64,000 nt of DNA from NCBI GenBank assembly GCA_019420585.1, contig JAHZGX010000026.1, positions 1 to 64,000 on the forward strand, given 5' to 3'. Origin of the DNA: Prevotellaceae bacterium. Its GTDB lineage: Bacteria; Bacteroidota; Bacteroidia; Bacteroidales; Bacteroidaceae. The position numbers and the translations under genes were made by a program. Shown piece after piece: positions 62,444-64,000 of the stretch. The stretch's first letter is position 1, and every line of letters begins with the position of its first letter. The notes below the pieces were generated by a model. The model was not told where the DNA came from, made no database searches, and saw only the letters and a list, made by a program, of their open reading frames with translations.

Positions 62444-63502
62444 TTATTGTCGTCTGTTGACTTTTCGTGGGCGTGTTGCGTGTTGCGGGGCAAAGGGGGA
62501 TGTTGTTCTTTCCTTTTGCACTTGTATGTTGGATGTGTGGAGGTGTGCATCACGCAATTGTGTGGGCGAAAGTCTTTGGCGTGGTACTTCGGAACCTTGA
62601 TTATCAAGGCTGGTCGTGTCAACCATTAGTGTGTCTTGTCTGGTTGTCGCTGAGTCAATGTGCAGGGGCGTTTCTACTGCTTTCTTGTGCATCCTTATTA
62701 GAGAAATATCACTGAGCAACAGTGCTTCTGCTTGTATCTTGTCCATTCTTGCATTTCCTGTTTGCTCCCTGGAGGACATGTATATCATGGTGGTAACCTG
62801 GGTGGGGCGCAAACTGTCTAGTGCTGAAATCGGTTTCCAAAAGAGTTCTGTCTCCCTGTCCCCGTATATGCGTGACGTAGTACTGGTTACCGTATCGTTT
62901 TCAAAGCGGATAATCAACTGGACGTAAACATCGGGGAGGTTGCTTTGACTTACTTTCTGTGTGTTGCAATGCCAAATAAACGAGTCGCCTGCCCGCGTGG
63001 CAGTGTCTGCTGGCCAGTTGAGCATAAGTAGGTTATGCAGCCTGTCCGGGGTCAATGTGGCATGGCGCATTCCCGTCCATACGTTGGCCGTGTCTCCTTG
63101 AGTGGTCAGGTTTGCATATTTGCTTGCTGCATTGATGCCGGTTTCTCTAGTGCCCATATTGCTTCCGCGCGCATCTATCTTGGCACACACACGTTCACAG
63201 ATAGCAGCCATCTGCTCAGAATGTGCACTATAATAGACCATGGAAGAATCAAATACAGCCTCTTTTATGTGGTGTTTCTTCAGTGTTGCACGTATGTACA
63301 TGTAGCGTAGTTCATCGGCGTTACGTCCTTCGCTGCGTGCTTCTGCCATTCCTTGTGCCAGATGGTAATCTACCAGTAATTCTTCCATGACATCAGGTGA
63401 CAGGATGCCTGATGGTCTTCTGGGCTTACAGCCTGACACTCCTGTCAACAGCATACTCATCAGAAGCAGCGTGTATAGCCAATGGCATTTCGTATGCTTC
63501 AT
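62444..63502 (-). CDS. DUF4296 family lipoprotein
   Basis: A 352-residue lipoprotein (LTGVSGCKP, lipid Cys near residue 25). The DUF4296 domain follows (ILSPDVMEELLVDYHLAQGM, AVFDSSMVYYSAHSEQMAAI). The remaining half is a less conserved beta-rich region and a Thr/Arg/Gln-rich, basic tail (about 290-352). Its start overlaps the stop of lspA by 4 bases. A DUF4296 gene next to lspA is a common Bacteroidetes arrangement; function is unknown. Confidence 0.85.
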   Translation of the reverse strand: MKHTKCHWLYTLLLMSMLLTGVSGCKPRRPSGILSPDVMEELLVDYHLAQGMAEARSEGRNADELRYMYIRATLKKHHIKEAVFDSSMVYYSAHSEQMAAICERVCAKIDARGSNMGTRETGINAASKYANLTTQGDTANVWTGMRHATLTPDRLHNLLMLNWPADTATRAGDSFIWHCNTQKVSQSNLPDVYVQLIIRFENDTVTSTTSRIYGDRETELFWKPISALDSLRPTQVTTMIYMSSREQTGNARMDKIQAEALLLSDISLIRMHKKAVETPLHIDSATTRQDTLMVDTTSLDNQGSEVPRQRLSPTQLRDAHLHTSNIQVQKERTTSPFAPQHATRPRKVNRRQ

Positions 63503-64000
63503 GATTGAATTACCTTGCGATAGAATATCAGCAAGGCCACCACACCGCAGGATATGCATGCATCGGCCAAATTGAATATCGGGCTAAAGAATATGAAGTG
63601 CTTTCCGCCAGCCATGGGAATCCATTCTGGCCAGTCCCATTCCACTAAAGGAAAGTAGAACATATCCACCACTCGTCCCATCATCATGCTGCCATAGCCG
63701 GTACCCCAAGGCACAAACTCTGCCACCATGGGTGCGGGAGGGTTATTGAATATCATGCCGTAGGATACACAGTCAATGATATTTCCGGCCGCTCCTGCAG
63801 TAATCAGCACCAGGCACAACAGCAATCCCCAAGACACGCCCTTGCGTATGTTGTGTACAATGACGTATGTGAGCATAGCCACCATTACGATTCGGAACGA
63901 TGTGAGGAAGAATTTGTTGAAGATTTCTGCCCCGAAAGCCATGCCATTGTTTTCTGTAAAGAGTATCTGGAACCAGTCTGTTACATGTATGCTTTGGTGC
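63499..64000 (-). CDS. lspA: Lipoprotein signal peptidase, N-terminus cut by window edge
   Basis: The C-terminal 166 or so residues of the inner-membrane aspartyl protease that cleaves prolipoprotein signal peptides. Reading past the ATG at 63942 to the window end gives WFQILFTENNGMAFGAE, the typical start of the conserved part, so the true start lies beyond 64000. The catalytic aspartates are in GNIIDCVSYGMIF and FNLADACIS. Three or four membrane helices are visible. An insert with MVAEFVPWGTGYGSMMMGRV is longer than in proteobacterial LspA but usual in Bacteroidetes. It overlaps the DUF4296 gene by 4 bases. Confidence 0.95.
   Translation of the reverse strand, partial: HQSIHVTDWFQILFTENNGMAFGAEIFNKFFLTSFRIVMVAMLTYVIVHNIRKGVSWGLLLCLVLITAGAAGNIIDCVSYGMIFNNPPAPMVAEFVPWGTGYGSMMMGRVVDMFYFPLVEWDWPEWIPMAGGKHFIFFSPIFNLADACISCGVVALLIFYRKVIQS

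Noticed and set aside
1..64000. tRNA, rRNA, tmRNA or SRP RNA genes
   Set aside because: No stretch with the expected conserved arms or signature sequences was seen on either strand by reading. A tRNAscan or Infernal run was not possible here.

Overview
The window is chromosomal DNA of a Bacteroidales bacterium, most likely of the Prevotellaceae/Bacteroidaceae type. The evidence is the repeated use of the Bacteroidetes promoter box TAnnTTTG (often with TTTG about 19-20 bp upstream), the lysS-gpsA-pgi gene order, many SPI and SPII signal peptides, DUF families typical of this order (DUF4230, DUF4738, DUF6261, DUF4296, DUF6057), an AddAB recombination system, and a Rho factor with a long disordered insert. 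No rRNA, tRNA, CRISPR array, prophage or transposase gene was seen.

Layout. 0-2.6 kb: a 23-bp palindromic tandem repeat at the left edge, an HU-like DNA-binding protein, a rod-shaped structured RNA candidate, and two small exported proteins. 2.8-7.8 kb: a lysS-gpsA-pgi-HAD phosphatase run. 7.7-17.1 kb: two giant paralogous exported proteins with macroglobulin-like (MG2-like) segments, separated by a DUF6261 protein. Each paralog is preceded by a copy of an unusual repeat element, made of a 229-bp head and an array of 41-bp palindromic units. 17.2-20 kb: a DUF4738 lipoprotein, a DUF4230 pair and a small putative beta-barrel. 20.5-26.5 kb: a tripartite RND efflux operon on the minus strand. 27.4-31.5 kb: rho, and a divergent ABC-F ATPase. 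31.7-36 kb: a minus-strand operon encoding a small secreted protein, a tetraheme NapC/NrfH-like cytochrome fused to a SUMF1-like domain, a Tat-exported Gfo/Idh/MocA oxidoreductase and a TIM-barrel isomerase. 36.8-48.2 kb: glycogen synthase, alpha-glucan phosphorylase, PBP1A, kdsB, a MORN-repeat protein, a YhcH-family protein and glgB. 48.3-49.8 kb: a decayed DUF6057 pseudogene interrupted by a MITE with perfect inverted repeats and a 9-bp target duplication. 49.9-64 kb: a small winged-helix protein, a WYL regulator, a flippase, AddB/AddA, and a minus-strand run lspA-DUF4296-(small ORF)-ACT-PFL-GH43.

How the genes work together: glycogen is made (synthase, branching enzyme) and degraded (phosphorylase), and hexose phosphate enters central metabolism through Pgi. 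GpsA supplies glycerol-3-phosphate for lipids, KdsB and PBP1A serve the envelope, and LspA matures the many lipoproteins. The least explained material is intergenic: the duplicated 229-bp/41-bp element, a three-copy dispersed intergenic repeat (near 20.2, 27.0 and 36.4 kb), the MITE, and the rod RNA. All of these were found by eye, and their genome-wide copy number is unknown.
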